In this document: positions 37,800 to 47,100 of the stretch, in pieces
Position numbering within the stretch: the stretch's first letter is position 1
Layout: each line of letters opens with the position of its first letter
The notes under the pieces: model-generated
The model's input: the letters and a program-made list of their open reading frames with translations, nothing else
The model's database searches: none
What the model was told of the DNA's origin: nothing
Position numbers and translations under genes: made by a program
NCBI RefSeq assembly: GCF_016097555.1
Contig: NC_054712.1
Coordinates: forward strand, 57,353,181-57,417,180
Reading direction: 5' to 3'
Source of the DNA: Gigantopelta aegis
Lineage: Eukaryota > Mollusca > Gastropoda > Neomphalida > Peltospiridae
Length of the DNA stretch: 64,000 nucleotides

Positions 37800-38672
37800 A
37801 TGTTGTTGGAGTACCGCGTCGCGTACACCGGGTCACGGGCAACCGTGACTTTGGTGTACGGCGACCCGGTCCCAACCAAGACTAGGAGGACGAGGAAGAA
37901 GAGGAGAAACCCGCCAGGAACGGTTCGGGGGGGGGGGGGGGCAACCCCGGTGGCTAAACCACCGGCAGCGGCTCCTTCTGCTTCGCCGTTTCCTGTAGTC
38001 TCCACCGGAAAGAAGGAAGGGAAGCCAGTTCCGACCGGCCCAGCTCCCGCTCCGGAGGCGGTCCGAGACGAGGCTAGTATCACTAGGACTCCGACTCGTT
38101 CCAGCACTTCGCCTCGTCATACTATGGATAGTATTGACGTGTCACCAATTCTACCGGTGTCACTAATGGCTATCCCGGACCGCCAAGGAGCTGTTGGGAA
38201 GCGCAAGGCAGAGGTGGCGACCACTGTTCCCACTACAAGAACCCCACCAAAACAACCTCCGCCACCACCAGAAGGGGCAGAGTCAGGTGAATCCATGGCC
38301 TCCTGGACTCTGCACGGGAAACTGGATCGCCGCTTTTCCAAGTGCGCTGTTGTTGATGTCCTGGACACCAAGCACCTCTTGGCAGTGCCCCGTTGCCGCA
38401 CCTTTGAGGACATCCCGAACGCAGACGGTGAATACGAGATGCACCCGGTGACCTTTAAGGATGGGAGGTCGGCTGTGAGTATTACCCATCATCTGGACAA
38501 CCGCTACAGCCAGGCTCTACTGTTTGCTGAGATGGACAACATATCGATTCATCGCCTGATGAAGAAGGTGTTCCACAAACAGTATCCTGTGATCACTAGA
38601 CTGCTAGCGAAGCCGGATATACACCAGCTGATCCCCCATCTGGACACCAGGGTTTGGCTCTCCTCCCCCTAG
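37800..38672 (+). CDS. Unknown proline-rich/basic protein, unit 1 (290 aa)
   Basis: I do not recognise this family. Residues 2-20 (LLEYRVAYTGSRATVTLVYG) match residues 26-44 of the second ORF. A basic stretch (TKTRRTRKKRRN) and a long Pro/Ala/Ser-rich, probably disordered, middle follow. A C-terminal domain of about 120 residues (from GKLDRRFS to the end) shares with unit 2 the words FKDGR/MKDGR, EMDN, IHR and PxIT and an identical SSP end, at roughly 35% identity. The DNA is GC-rich with coding-like composition. The segment matching the first 24 residues of unit 2 is not in this frame, so the listed start is the first internal Met and the copy may be incomplete at its start. There is no signal peptide or membrane span. 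Nuclear or nucleic-acid binding is only a guess from the basic stretch. Confidence 0.7.
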   Translation: MLLEYRVAYTGSRATVTLVYGDPVPTKTRRTRKKRRNPPGTVRGGGGATPVAKPPAAAPSASPFPVVSTGKKEGKPVPTGPAPAPEAVRDEASITRTPTRSSTSPRHTMDSIDVSPILPVSLMAIPDRQGAVGKRKAEVATTVPTTRTPPKQPPPPPEGAESGESMASWTLHGKLDRRFSKCAVVDVLDTKHLLAVPRCRTFEDIPNADGEYEMHPVTFKDGRSAVSITHHLDNRYSQALLFAEMDNISIHRLMKKVFHKQYPVITRLLAKPDIHQLIPHLDTRVWLSSP

Positions 38673-38679
38673 TCAATCT

Positions 38680-39180
38680 TTCCTCCGTGAGTACTAACCT
38701 CTTTTATTGGGCTAGTTAGACTTTAGTTCTAGTTAGTTCTAAATTCTTATGTTTATTTTTTTATAAGTAGTCTAACGCATTTTATTTTGGCGCCCGTTCA
38801 ATTGCTCAAAATCACCTTAAAAACTTTTCGGCCGAGCAGTCTTAACTATTTTTGGCTAAAAATTTAGAGTCCAGACATGTTTTGGTATGCAGTACTCTTT
38901 GTAGACTTAGGTGAAAAACAGGCTTCACCGAGGAATCGAAATTCAGCCAATCAGAACACGGCTCCCACTCGGTGTTACTTCAAGTTTATGAAGTGTCTGC
39001 TATTTGGTCCGCGCTTACTAAATGGCTTTTTTCCAAATTCCGTCCACCTCAAACTTACCCCCCCCCCCCCCCCTGCTCCGGAGTTAGTCACTGGCGAAGT
39101 CAGAGGCTAAATCCGTAGTGGGCGTGCCTGAACCTCTGTGGATAGGGGCACGTAAATACAGTTGCCCGTTGCCCGTTATT
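38680..39180 (+). repeat. Conserved non-coding flank, copy A
   Basis: Nearly identical to 40173-40679. It starts with a splice-donor-like CCGTGAGTA right after the stop codon. It contains AGCCAATCAGAACACGGCTC (CCAAT box-like) and a C run of about 16, and ends with GGCGTGCC ... GGCACG able to form a 6-bp hairpin before TAAATACAGTTGCCCGTTGC. It lies between the two ORFs, so it could be 3' region of unit 1, promoter of unit 2, or both. Confidence 0.9.
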
Positions 39181-39195
39181 CCGATTTGAGCTAAG

Positions 39196-40149
39196 ATGAA
39201 GCAGGACGTGTGCGCTTGCTCTCTCGAGCTACCCCCCCACCTGGGGGGATTCATTGCTTCTTACGGAGTGTTATTGGAGTACCGCGTCACGTACACCGGG
39301 CCACGGGCAACCGTGACCTTGGTGTACGGTGAACCAGCGAGGAAGCCACCTAGGAGGAGAAGGAGGAGGAAGACGGACGCGCCAGGGGCGGACCGGGGGA
39401 GGTCAAAACCGGTAGCTCAACTACCGGCGGCGACTTCTTCCGTTGTACGCCCCAAGCCCCAGTCTACACCAGCGAGACCAGCTGTTACAGCCCTGCTGGA
39501 TCCAGATGTTGACTTGCCAGTGGCGAAGCCGGACACGGACCTTAACCGGGCCCTGATGGAATCGCCCCCCATATCTCCGAAGCCTTCAGCCTCCGGGTTT
39601 CCAGCGATGCCACCCCCACCCAGGAAGAGTGGCGCTGTAGAAACCCAGGCCCGTCTTGTGGCCGTTGGAAAACGAAAGGCGGTTGTGTCTCCAGGCGACC
39701 AACCAGACAAGCCAAGTCCGCCGACTCAACCGCCTACACCAACTTCACCGCCGATAGATGATTCGACCATCGGCCAGCCTTGGACATTACAGTCTGGCAA
39801 GCTACCATCGCGCTACTCAAGGCTGGTCAAGACCAACATCGGGGATGTCCGTCGGCTCCTTTGTGAACCTGGTCCGAATACCTACGAACCTCTGCCGCTA
39901 ACGGAAGGAGAGTTTTCGGTGCGGAGGATTACTATGAAAGATGGGAGAGGGATCTGCCTTACTGTCCGCCGGAGGGGACTTTTCCACCAAGGGATGCTTC
40001 TCGATGAAATGGACAACCCGACCATCCACCGCGTCATCAAGACCGTTGCCGGGGAAGACTACCGTCCAATCACCGAGAACATCGCCAAGTCCACATACCG
40101 GCAAGCCCTCCACCATCTGGATTCGTCCCTCTTCATCAGCTCTCCTTGA
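39196..40149 (+). CDS. Unknown proline-rich/basic protein, unit 2 (317 aa)
   Basis: I do not recognise this family. Order: N-terminus MKQDVCACSLELPPHLGGF; conserved LLEYRVTYTGPRATVTLVYG (about 26-45); basic RRRRRRK (about 51-57); Pro-rich region to about 195; C-terminal domain of about 120 residues from SGKLPSRYS with MKDGRG, LDEMDN, TIHR and a final SSP. The start at 39196 is the first ATG after the conserved flank and the matching ATG exists in unit 1. Codon use and GC content differ sharply from the neighbouring host genes. Position inside a TIR element suggests cargo or an element protein. It could also be a captured host gene family. No catalytic motif is visible. Confidence 0.75.
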   Translation: MKQDVCACSLELPPHLGGFIASYGVLLEYRVTYTGPRATVTLVYGEPARKPPRRRRRRKTDAPGADRGRSKPVAQLPAATSSVVRPKPQSTPARPAVTALLDPDVDLPVAKPDTDLNRALMESPPISPKPSASGFPAMPPPPRKSGAVETQARLVAVGKRKAVVSPGDQPDKPSPPTQPPTPTSPPIDDSTIGQPWTLQSGKLPSRYSRLVKTNIGDVRRLLCEPGPNTYEPLPLTEGEFSVRRITMKDGRGICLTVRRRGLFHQGMLLDEMDNPTIHRVIKTVAGEDYRPITENIAKSTYRQALHHLDSSLFISSP

Positions 40150-40172
40150 CGACATCCCCTCTACCAACCTCC

Positions 40173-40679
40173 TTTGCCTCCGTGAGTAACCTCTTTTATT
40201 GGGCTAGTTAGACTTTAAATGTTTTGTAAGCAGTTCAAAAATTTTATGTTTATTTTTTTATAAGTAGTCTAACGCATTTTATTTTGGCGCCCGTTCAATT
40301 GCTCAAAATCACCTTAAAAACTTTTCGGCCGAGCAGTCTTAACTATTTTGGGTTAAAAATTTAGAGTCCAGACATGTTTTGGTATGCAGTTACTCTTTGT
40401 AGACTTAGGTAAAAAACAGGCTTCACCGAGGAATCGAAATTCAGCCAATCAGAACACGGCTCCCACTCGGTGTTACTTCAAGTTTACGAAGTGTCTGCTA
40501 TTTGGTCCGCGCTTACTAAATGGCTTTTTTTCCAAATTCCGCCCACCTCAAACTTACCCCCCCCCCCCCCCTGCTCCGGAGTTAGTCACTGGCGAAGTCA
40601 GAGGCTAAATCCGTAGTGGGCGTGCCCGAACCTCTGTGGATAGGGGCACGTAAATACAGTTGCCCGTTGCCCGTTATTT
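40173..40679 (+). repeat. Conserved non-coding flank, copy B
   Basis: Second copy of the flank described at 38680, differing by a few substitutions and small indels, mostly near its first 60 bases. Confidence 0.9.
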
Positions 40680-40727
40680 ACAGACGAAATGTTACCTGGA
40701 CATTGGGGACTACGCAGTGTTGTTAGT

Positions 40728-40837
40728 TTTAAATCACTGGCAGGATTCTGCAAGTAAGGTTTTGATTGGTGGACATGAGCTCCAACTGGCTGGTGTTAGA
40801 TCCACATGTAATAGTGGAGCTAATTTTAATTAGATTG
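40728..40837 (-). repeat. Right terminal inverted repeat of the 3.55-kb element
   Basis: 110 bp; reverse complement of the left arm. It ends at the point where the interrupted SINE resumes. Confidence 0.92.
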
Positions 40838-40977
40838 GCTCGAGTGGTGCCATTAAACAACAGCGTTGAATCCAGACCAAAGATCAGTTTCACGGAAAAG
40901 ATCCGGAGAACGCGGAGAGCAGATCACAAAAACAAATTGAGAGGAAAACACAGCAGAAGCCCAGAACAGACATTGTA

Positions 40978-41070
40978 AAGCTTTTTTGTTTAACGACACC
41001 ATTAGAGCACATTGATTTATTAATCATCGGTTATTAGATGTCAAACATTTGGCAATTTTGACATTTAGGG
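40978..41070 (-). mobile_element. SINE tail fragment
   Basis: Reverse-oriented SINE 3' end (GTTTAACGACACCATTAGAG, AGATGTCAAACATTTGGCAA) stopping after about 90 bp. Confidence 0.8.
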
Positions 41071-41420
41071 TTGCATTAGAAGAAACATCACCCACAAGTG
41101 GGCGGGGATAAAAATAATCAACGTGTCTCATTGAAAACTTCAGGATACAGAAAAAAGGATTTTGGAAAACGGTCTGAAATTTACACCTACCAATGAGAGG
41201 GTTATGAGGATCGACCCCCCCCCCCCTCCCCTCCCTGCTTAAGTCCCTTTTCTTTTTTGTTTTCAATATCTGCACCGACCCCCAATAAACTTCGCTCGCC
41301 ACTGTCTAGACCCTCTGTCATGGGAAAAATAAAATAAATCTGGGGAAATTGCCTCGTCTTTCTCATGCTGGCTACGCCATTGATTTTCGAAAAAAAAAAT
41401 TCGCATATAGGCCTACACTA

Positions 41421-41470
<50 letters not shown>

Positions 41471-41883
41471 CAGGAAGAAAGCTGACAGCACACCCTTTCA
41501 ATATAATGTTCCGTTAAATATGTATTAGCTGACGAGTTTCTTCCTGTGGTGTGTGTATTAGTGATTAAAATGTGACGGAGCGGTGATATTAACTGTCTAA
41601 ATGTGTCTTTATGTCTTCTAGCTCTCTCAGCGTCAGACTCGGGAGAACGGTTGGAATGCAGTTTCATTGATAAATAGCTAAATCAAATGACCACTACATC
41701 AATGGCGTAGTGGAGGGGGGCACGGGAAATCCCCCGAATCAAACCTTTTTTCTTTCTTTTACTGTATTAAATTTTATAAAATGATACATAGTATATGGGT
41801 TGTCTCCCCAATAGGCCCCCCCCCCCCCCACCATATACTGCACTACATTTTACTCAAGCCAGTTTATGTTGATTTTTGTTCAC
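41071..41883. other. Non-coding; (CA)n and short C/G runs
   Basis: Contains C runs near 41214-41230 and 41817-41830 and a pure (AC)n tract at 41420-41468. No gene seen. Confidence 0.55.
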
Positions 41884-42065
41884 TCGTGTGCCCCTGGGTT
41901 ATAGCTCTGTCGTAGAGCTCTCGCATCAGGAGCAGTGAGTTGTGTGGTTGATCGCCTTCGATAGAATCAATCCAGTCATTGTCCTGCAACTGGTACATCA
42001 ACGTCTGCGGTACGCTGCGTACTACGCGCTGTCCTCTACAATAAAGTGCATAACGTGATGAATGA
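41884..42065 (+). mobile_element. tRNA-derived SINE, family C
   Basis: Shares TAGCTCTGTCGTAGAGCTCT, CAGGAGCAGTGAGTTG, GGTTGATCGCCTT and CTGCAACTGGTACATCAA with the copy at 48455-48630. The TAGCTC..AGAGCTC head is tRNA-like. Distinct from the commoner SINE. Confidence 0.75.
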
Positions 42066-42737
42066 ACTCTCACCCGGAAGTGATCTGTGTAATGAGACCT
42101 TAGCGAAAAATAGCTGGCTGAACATAATTAAGTTAGTGCTATTCGTCATAAACATGATTCACTTCGTCATAACTTCCTGGTTTTAGTTTCTGTTTTGATG
42201 ATTAATTTTTTTTTTATTCTGGATTACTAAGACAAATATGTACTAACAAATGAATGTCAGATAATGGAGGATTACAAAGCTGCTTGAGCAATCCAGGTAA
42301 ATGTTCAAGTTCTTGAAGTTGCACAGTCACTCTGTCACGTCACAGACCAAACATTTTAAGGTCATATTATCTGTATAATATTGTTATTTTCTAACTCTTT
42401 AATGTCATTTATCTATTATTTTAAAAATGAATTTACAAAATTAAAGGCTATGGTGACGTTGTCTGGATAGTGTTACATTAGGCCTACCCTATAATAGGCT
42501 ATATAATATATAGCTGCTAGCTTAGTAGCTGTTAAAAACTTGTGGCGTGCGTTACAACAGCTTGTTCTGAATGTGCATGTAAAACCCTATGACCTGACCT
42601 GAAAAACTTGTTTCAACTGTTTCTCAACCGAAATAGTGCAACAATGTATAACATACCATACTCACTAAATCCTGATTGAAGTACTTGCATCATTATTAAC
42701 AAAATAAATCTTCCAACTACATCATTAAAAACTTTCC
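42066..42737. other. AT-rich non-coding, nothing seen
   Basis: No exon or repeat recognised. A 5' UTR exon of the downstream gene could lie here unrecognised. Confidence 0.4.
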
Positions 42738-43093
42738 CAGGCATCAAAATAAGCATTGTGTCTGGTAACCCATTTACAGGTTACCACAAAATATAGCCTG
42801 GTAACCTATAGGTTACCACAACTATATAGACTGTATTCCAGTACTTCTGTGTTTAAATTAATTGTTCTTGCAAACTACTCGGCACACATCTAGTTGATGC
42901 TGCTAAAATGCGGTTGTTCTGAAATTGTATCGGAAATGCGGAAGTCCGGAATGCTTTGCCTGATTTACGTTCGGAAACAAAACTACTGTTCGGTGAAACT
43001 TGTGTCAAGAACGAAACACCATTCTCGACTTTTCTTACATGTGGTAACCTCCCGGTAACCTGGATGACCGTTCTCGACTTATTTCGATGACTG
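42738..43093. mobile_element. 356-bp MITE, 16-bp TIR, 6-bp TSD
   Basis: The left CAGGCATCAAAATAAG and the right (reverse complement CAGTCATCGAAATAAG) match 14 of 16. CTTTCC flanks both ends exactly (42732-42737 and 43094-43099). GGTAACC/GGTTACC words recur inside near both ends. Fragments of the family are at 14425 and 17562. Confidence 0.88.
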
Positions 43094-43823
43094 CTTTCCC
43101 TGCCATTTTAAATTTGCTAAATAGAAGGAATTTAGCAACTTGCCTTGCACATTAAAAGTATATACTTAATGTATGCCCTGCACTAATCATCACCATTTGC
43201 TTTAGGCTTTTAATTCTGTTGTCTTTTCTGCCCTGCATGGTTGATGCAATCAACATTGAATTTGTTGACGTTCATTTTTGAGGTTTTTCTTCATATAATT
43301 TGAAAGCATTTTTATTAACAATAAAGTTTAAACAAGTAAATATATCTTAATGCAAAACTTTTAAAGCCATTAATTTTACCATGTCATTTTTATTTATTCC
43401 TTAAAATTACCAAAATCGAGTTCACTTGACTTGTATCTAGACATTATGTTAAAATGGAGGAAGATGAATTAACATTTGATGCATGTCACATGACTTCATA
43501 TGTGCCACACCAACAAGGCTAAACTTTTAACTTTTAACTGACAAATGGCTACCTGGTAAATAATTTTAAAAAGCAATAATTTGATACTTTATTTAATATT
43601 CTTTCGGATTTTTTTTGAATTAATAAAAAAAAAAAAGGCTACACATATAATCAATAAAAAAAGCGATAGATTTATACTTTGTTAAAACATTCTTTCAGAT
43701 TTTATTGTGATTTAATGGTGTTTTTGTTGTTTTTACAGTAAATAGGAACATAAAAGCTATTTTAATATATTGTTAAAATACTTTTTGTGATTTTAAAACT
43801 TTAATTTAATTTTTTTTAAATAG

Positions 43824-44111
43824 ATTTTGTAAGGAACTTGTATAAGTTCACACAATGGCCTCTGTACATCCACCACTGATGAATACGAGTCAGTCCATTG
43901 GGATGACTGGCAGGGCAACACTGAGAGGCAACAGGTCTGCACCTGTAGAACAGCTGAAGGAAACCTCCAAGAAGCTGGAAGCTGCAATACAAGCTGGTGA
44001 CTTGGACAAAGCCAAACAGTTTGCAGAGGAGCTGGCCACGGAAAAGGTCAAGGTCAATCTAGAGATAGATGCGCAGACTTATGAGATGCGGTTGAAAGAA
44101 CAAAGCTTCAG
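43824..44111 (+). CDS. RBCK1: RBCK1-like exon with start codon
   Basis: An acceptor TTTTTTTAAATAG at 43811-43823 precedes 31 bases of 5' UTR and ATG at 43855, so at least one upstream non-coding exon is expected. It encodes MASVHPPLMNTSQSIGMTGR and the LTM-like helix. Donor GTAATC. Confidence 0.9.
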
Positions 44112-47100
44112 GTAATCGTCGTGATTCAGTTGGCAAATGTATTCCCCTTGTACATGTGTGTGTTCTGTGAAGTAAGGTGGACATCTGTCCAAGTCGGGAG
44201 CTGGATGTAGCCCATTGCAGCACTAGCTCTGGCACATGCCAAATTCACCAATTGCGAATTTTAAAAACAATTTTGTTACAAAATTACTGGATTCCTGCAA
44301 TTTTTGATGTTTAATAGACAATTTGGAGATTTAATCTGCTCACTCTGGGATCGATCCGTGTCAGTGGGCCCATTATGCTATTTCTTGTTTCAGCCAGTGC
44401 ACTGCAAATGGTGTATCAAAGGCTGTGGGATATATGCAAATAAAAGATCCCTTGCTACTAATGGAAAAATTAAGCAGGACTATATGTCAAAACTACCAAG
44501 TGTTTGATATGTCTCCAATAGCCGATGATTAATAAATCAGTGTGTACTAATGGTGTCATTAAACAAAACAACCTTTGACTTTAACTGTCCAATCTTTGTC
44601 ATCCATCCCATGTCATCCATATAAGGGTTCGAAACAGGAAGTAAAATGCTGTTAGTTTGTTAGAATAGCAGGTCCAAAGAATTATGTCCTGCCAAGAAAA
44701 ACAATTATGGCCTGCTGGGAGAGTTTGGACAGTGTGTGAAACATTAGGGCCTACATGTGTGAGATGTATTTTAGAACATAATGGCCTGCTGGGAGAGTTT
44801 GGACAGTGTGTGAAACGTTAGGGCCTACATGTGTGAGATGTATTTTAGAACATTATGGCCTGCTGGGAGAGTTTGGACAGTGTGTGAAACGTCAGGGCCT
44901 ACATGTGTGAGATGTATTTTAGAACATTATGGCCTGTTGGGAGAGTTTGGACAGTGTGTGAAACGTCAGGGCCTACATGTGTGAGATGTATTTTAGAACA
45001 TTATGGCCTGCTGGGAGAGTTTGGACAGTGTGTGAAACGTTAGGGCCTACATGTGTGAGATGTATTTTAGAACATTATGGCCTGCTGGGAGAGTTTGGAC
45101 AGTGTGTGAAACGTCAGGGCCTACATGTGTGAGATGTATTTTAGAACATTATGGCCTGTTGGGAGAGTTTGGACAGTGTGTGAAACGTCAGGGCCTACAT
45201 GTGTGAGATGTATTTTAGAACATTATGGCCTGCTGGGAGAATTTGGACAGTGTGTGAAACGTTAGGGCCTACATGTGTGAGATGTATTTTAGAACATAAT
45301 GGCCTGCTGGGAGAGTTTGGACAGTGTGTGAAACGTCAGGGCCTACATGTGTGAGATGTATTTTAGAACATTATGGCCTGCTGGGAGAGTTTGGACAGTG
45401 TGTGAAACGTTAGGGCCTACATGTGTGAGATGTATTTTAGAACATTATGGCCTGCTGGGAGAGTTTGGACAGTGTGTGAAACGTTAGGGCCTACATGTGT
45501 GAGATGTATTTTAGAACATTATGGCCTGCTGGGAGAGTTTGGACAGTGTGTGAAACGTCAGGGCCTACATGTGTGAGATGTATTTTAGAACATTATGGCC
45601 TGCTGGGAGAGTTTGGACAGTGTGTGAAACGTTAGGGCCTACATGTGTGAGATGTATTTTAGAACATTATGGCCTGCTGGGAGAATTTGGACAGTGTGTG
45701 AAACGTTAGGGCCTACATGTGTGAGATGTATTTTAGAACATAATGGCCTGCTGGGAGAGTTTGGATAGTGTGTGAAACGTCAGGGCCTACATGTGTGAGA
45801 TGTATTTTAGAACATTATGGCCTGCTGGGAGAATTTGGACAGTGTGTGAAACGTTAGGGCCTACATGTGTGAAATGTATTTTAGAACATAATGGCCTGCT
45901 GGGAGAGTTTGGACAGTGTGTGAAACGTCAGGGCCTACATGTGTGAGATGTATTTTAGAACATTATGGCCTGCTGGGAGAGTTTGGACAGTGTGTGAAAC
46001 GTTAGGGCCTACATGTGTGAGATGTATTTTAGAACATAATGGCCTGCTGGGAGAGTTTGGACAGTGTTTGAAACGTTAGGGCCTACATGTGTGAGATGTA
46101 TTTTAGAACATTATAGGGGGAGGGCGTAGCCCAATTGTAAAGTGCTTGCTTGATGCATGGTCGGTCTGGGATCGATCCCCGTCAGTGGACCCATTGTGTT
46201 CCATCCAGTGCACCACGACTAGTTTATCAAAAGCCGTGGTGTTTACTATCCTGTCTTTGAGATGGTGCGTATAAAAGATCCCTTATTACTAATGGAAAAA
46301 TGTAGCAGGTTTCTTTTTTTAAGATTGTCAAAATGACCAAACGTTTGACATTCAATAGCCGATGTGCTCTAGTGGTGTCATTGAACAAAACAAAGTTTAA
46401 CTTTTAGAACATTATGGAATTGAAATATAACAGAATCTCGAGATAATTGAATGCACATTCTTCTCTTAAAACTTGTCCTGCAATTGTTCAGTGGGTTTAA
46501 CAGGTGAATTCCTATTTCAAGTCTATGGCACTTTTGTGCTGTCGGTAAAGCTCCTCAAAGATGACAAAATGTGTACACCTGGTGCACATTATCTGCTGGT
46601 GTATAACATTTATACATTTGAAATATGTCTACATACAGCAAAATAATCTTTCAATCATGTTTATTTGCTGCAAAAGTCAGTTCGTTATGTTTAACAACAT
46701 CACTAGAGCTCATTGATTTATTAATCATCATCAGCTATATTGGGATGTCAAACATTTGGTAATGTTGACATATAGTCTTAGAGAGGAAACCCGCTACATT
46801 TTTTAATTAGTAGCAAGGGATAGCATATGCCACTGCCTTTAATTTACTATATGTGGTGCACTGGCTGGAATAAGAAATAACCATCCATTATGAATACAAA
46901 AACTGGTCATGACTCATGATATGTAATTTGGCTCAGGAACAGATAGGTGTTTTTTTTATTCATGGATGGACATTTTAAAATACTCTTGAAATAATTATTT
47001 TCATTATCATATTTCAAGATGACACATTTTTAAATTGAGTAATTTTTATCTCTTTTGTGTTGTTATTTCTCAATTTCTCTTGTTTTGTTTTAGTCTGAAG

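Larger units (their letters stand above)
37287..40837. mobile_element. 3.55-kb element with 110-bp terminal inverted repeats carrying two ORF units
   Basis: The arms are 37287-37383 and 40728-40837, beginning CAATCTAATTAAAATTAGCT. They are near-identical inverted repeats except for a 13-bp gap in the left arm. GCTCG flanks both sides (37280-37284, 40838-40842) and the split SINE confirms insertion. Two bases (TG) stand between GCTCG and the left arm, so the original duplication may have been 5, 7 or 9 bp. Inside are two tandem units of about 1.49 kb, each an ORF plus a conserved 3' flank. The interior is GC-rich against AT-rich surroundings. No transposase, integrase or polymerase motif is seen. 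Long arms are compatible with a Mutator-like non-autonomous element that captured cargo, but the family is unknown. Confidence 0.85.

Noticed and set aside
38680-40679. Reading the two near-identical flanks as long terminal repeats around the second ORF
   Set aside because: The flanks lack clear TG...CA ends and no primer-binding site, protease or polymerase is seen. A tandem duplication inside an inverted-repeat element explains them better, though the origin stays open.
40860-40978. Possible 5' UTR exon of the RBCK1-like gene with a GTAAAG donor
   Set aside because: Composition is suggestive but no start codon, promoter or conserved sequence supports it; RNA-seq would be needed.
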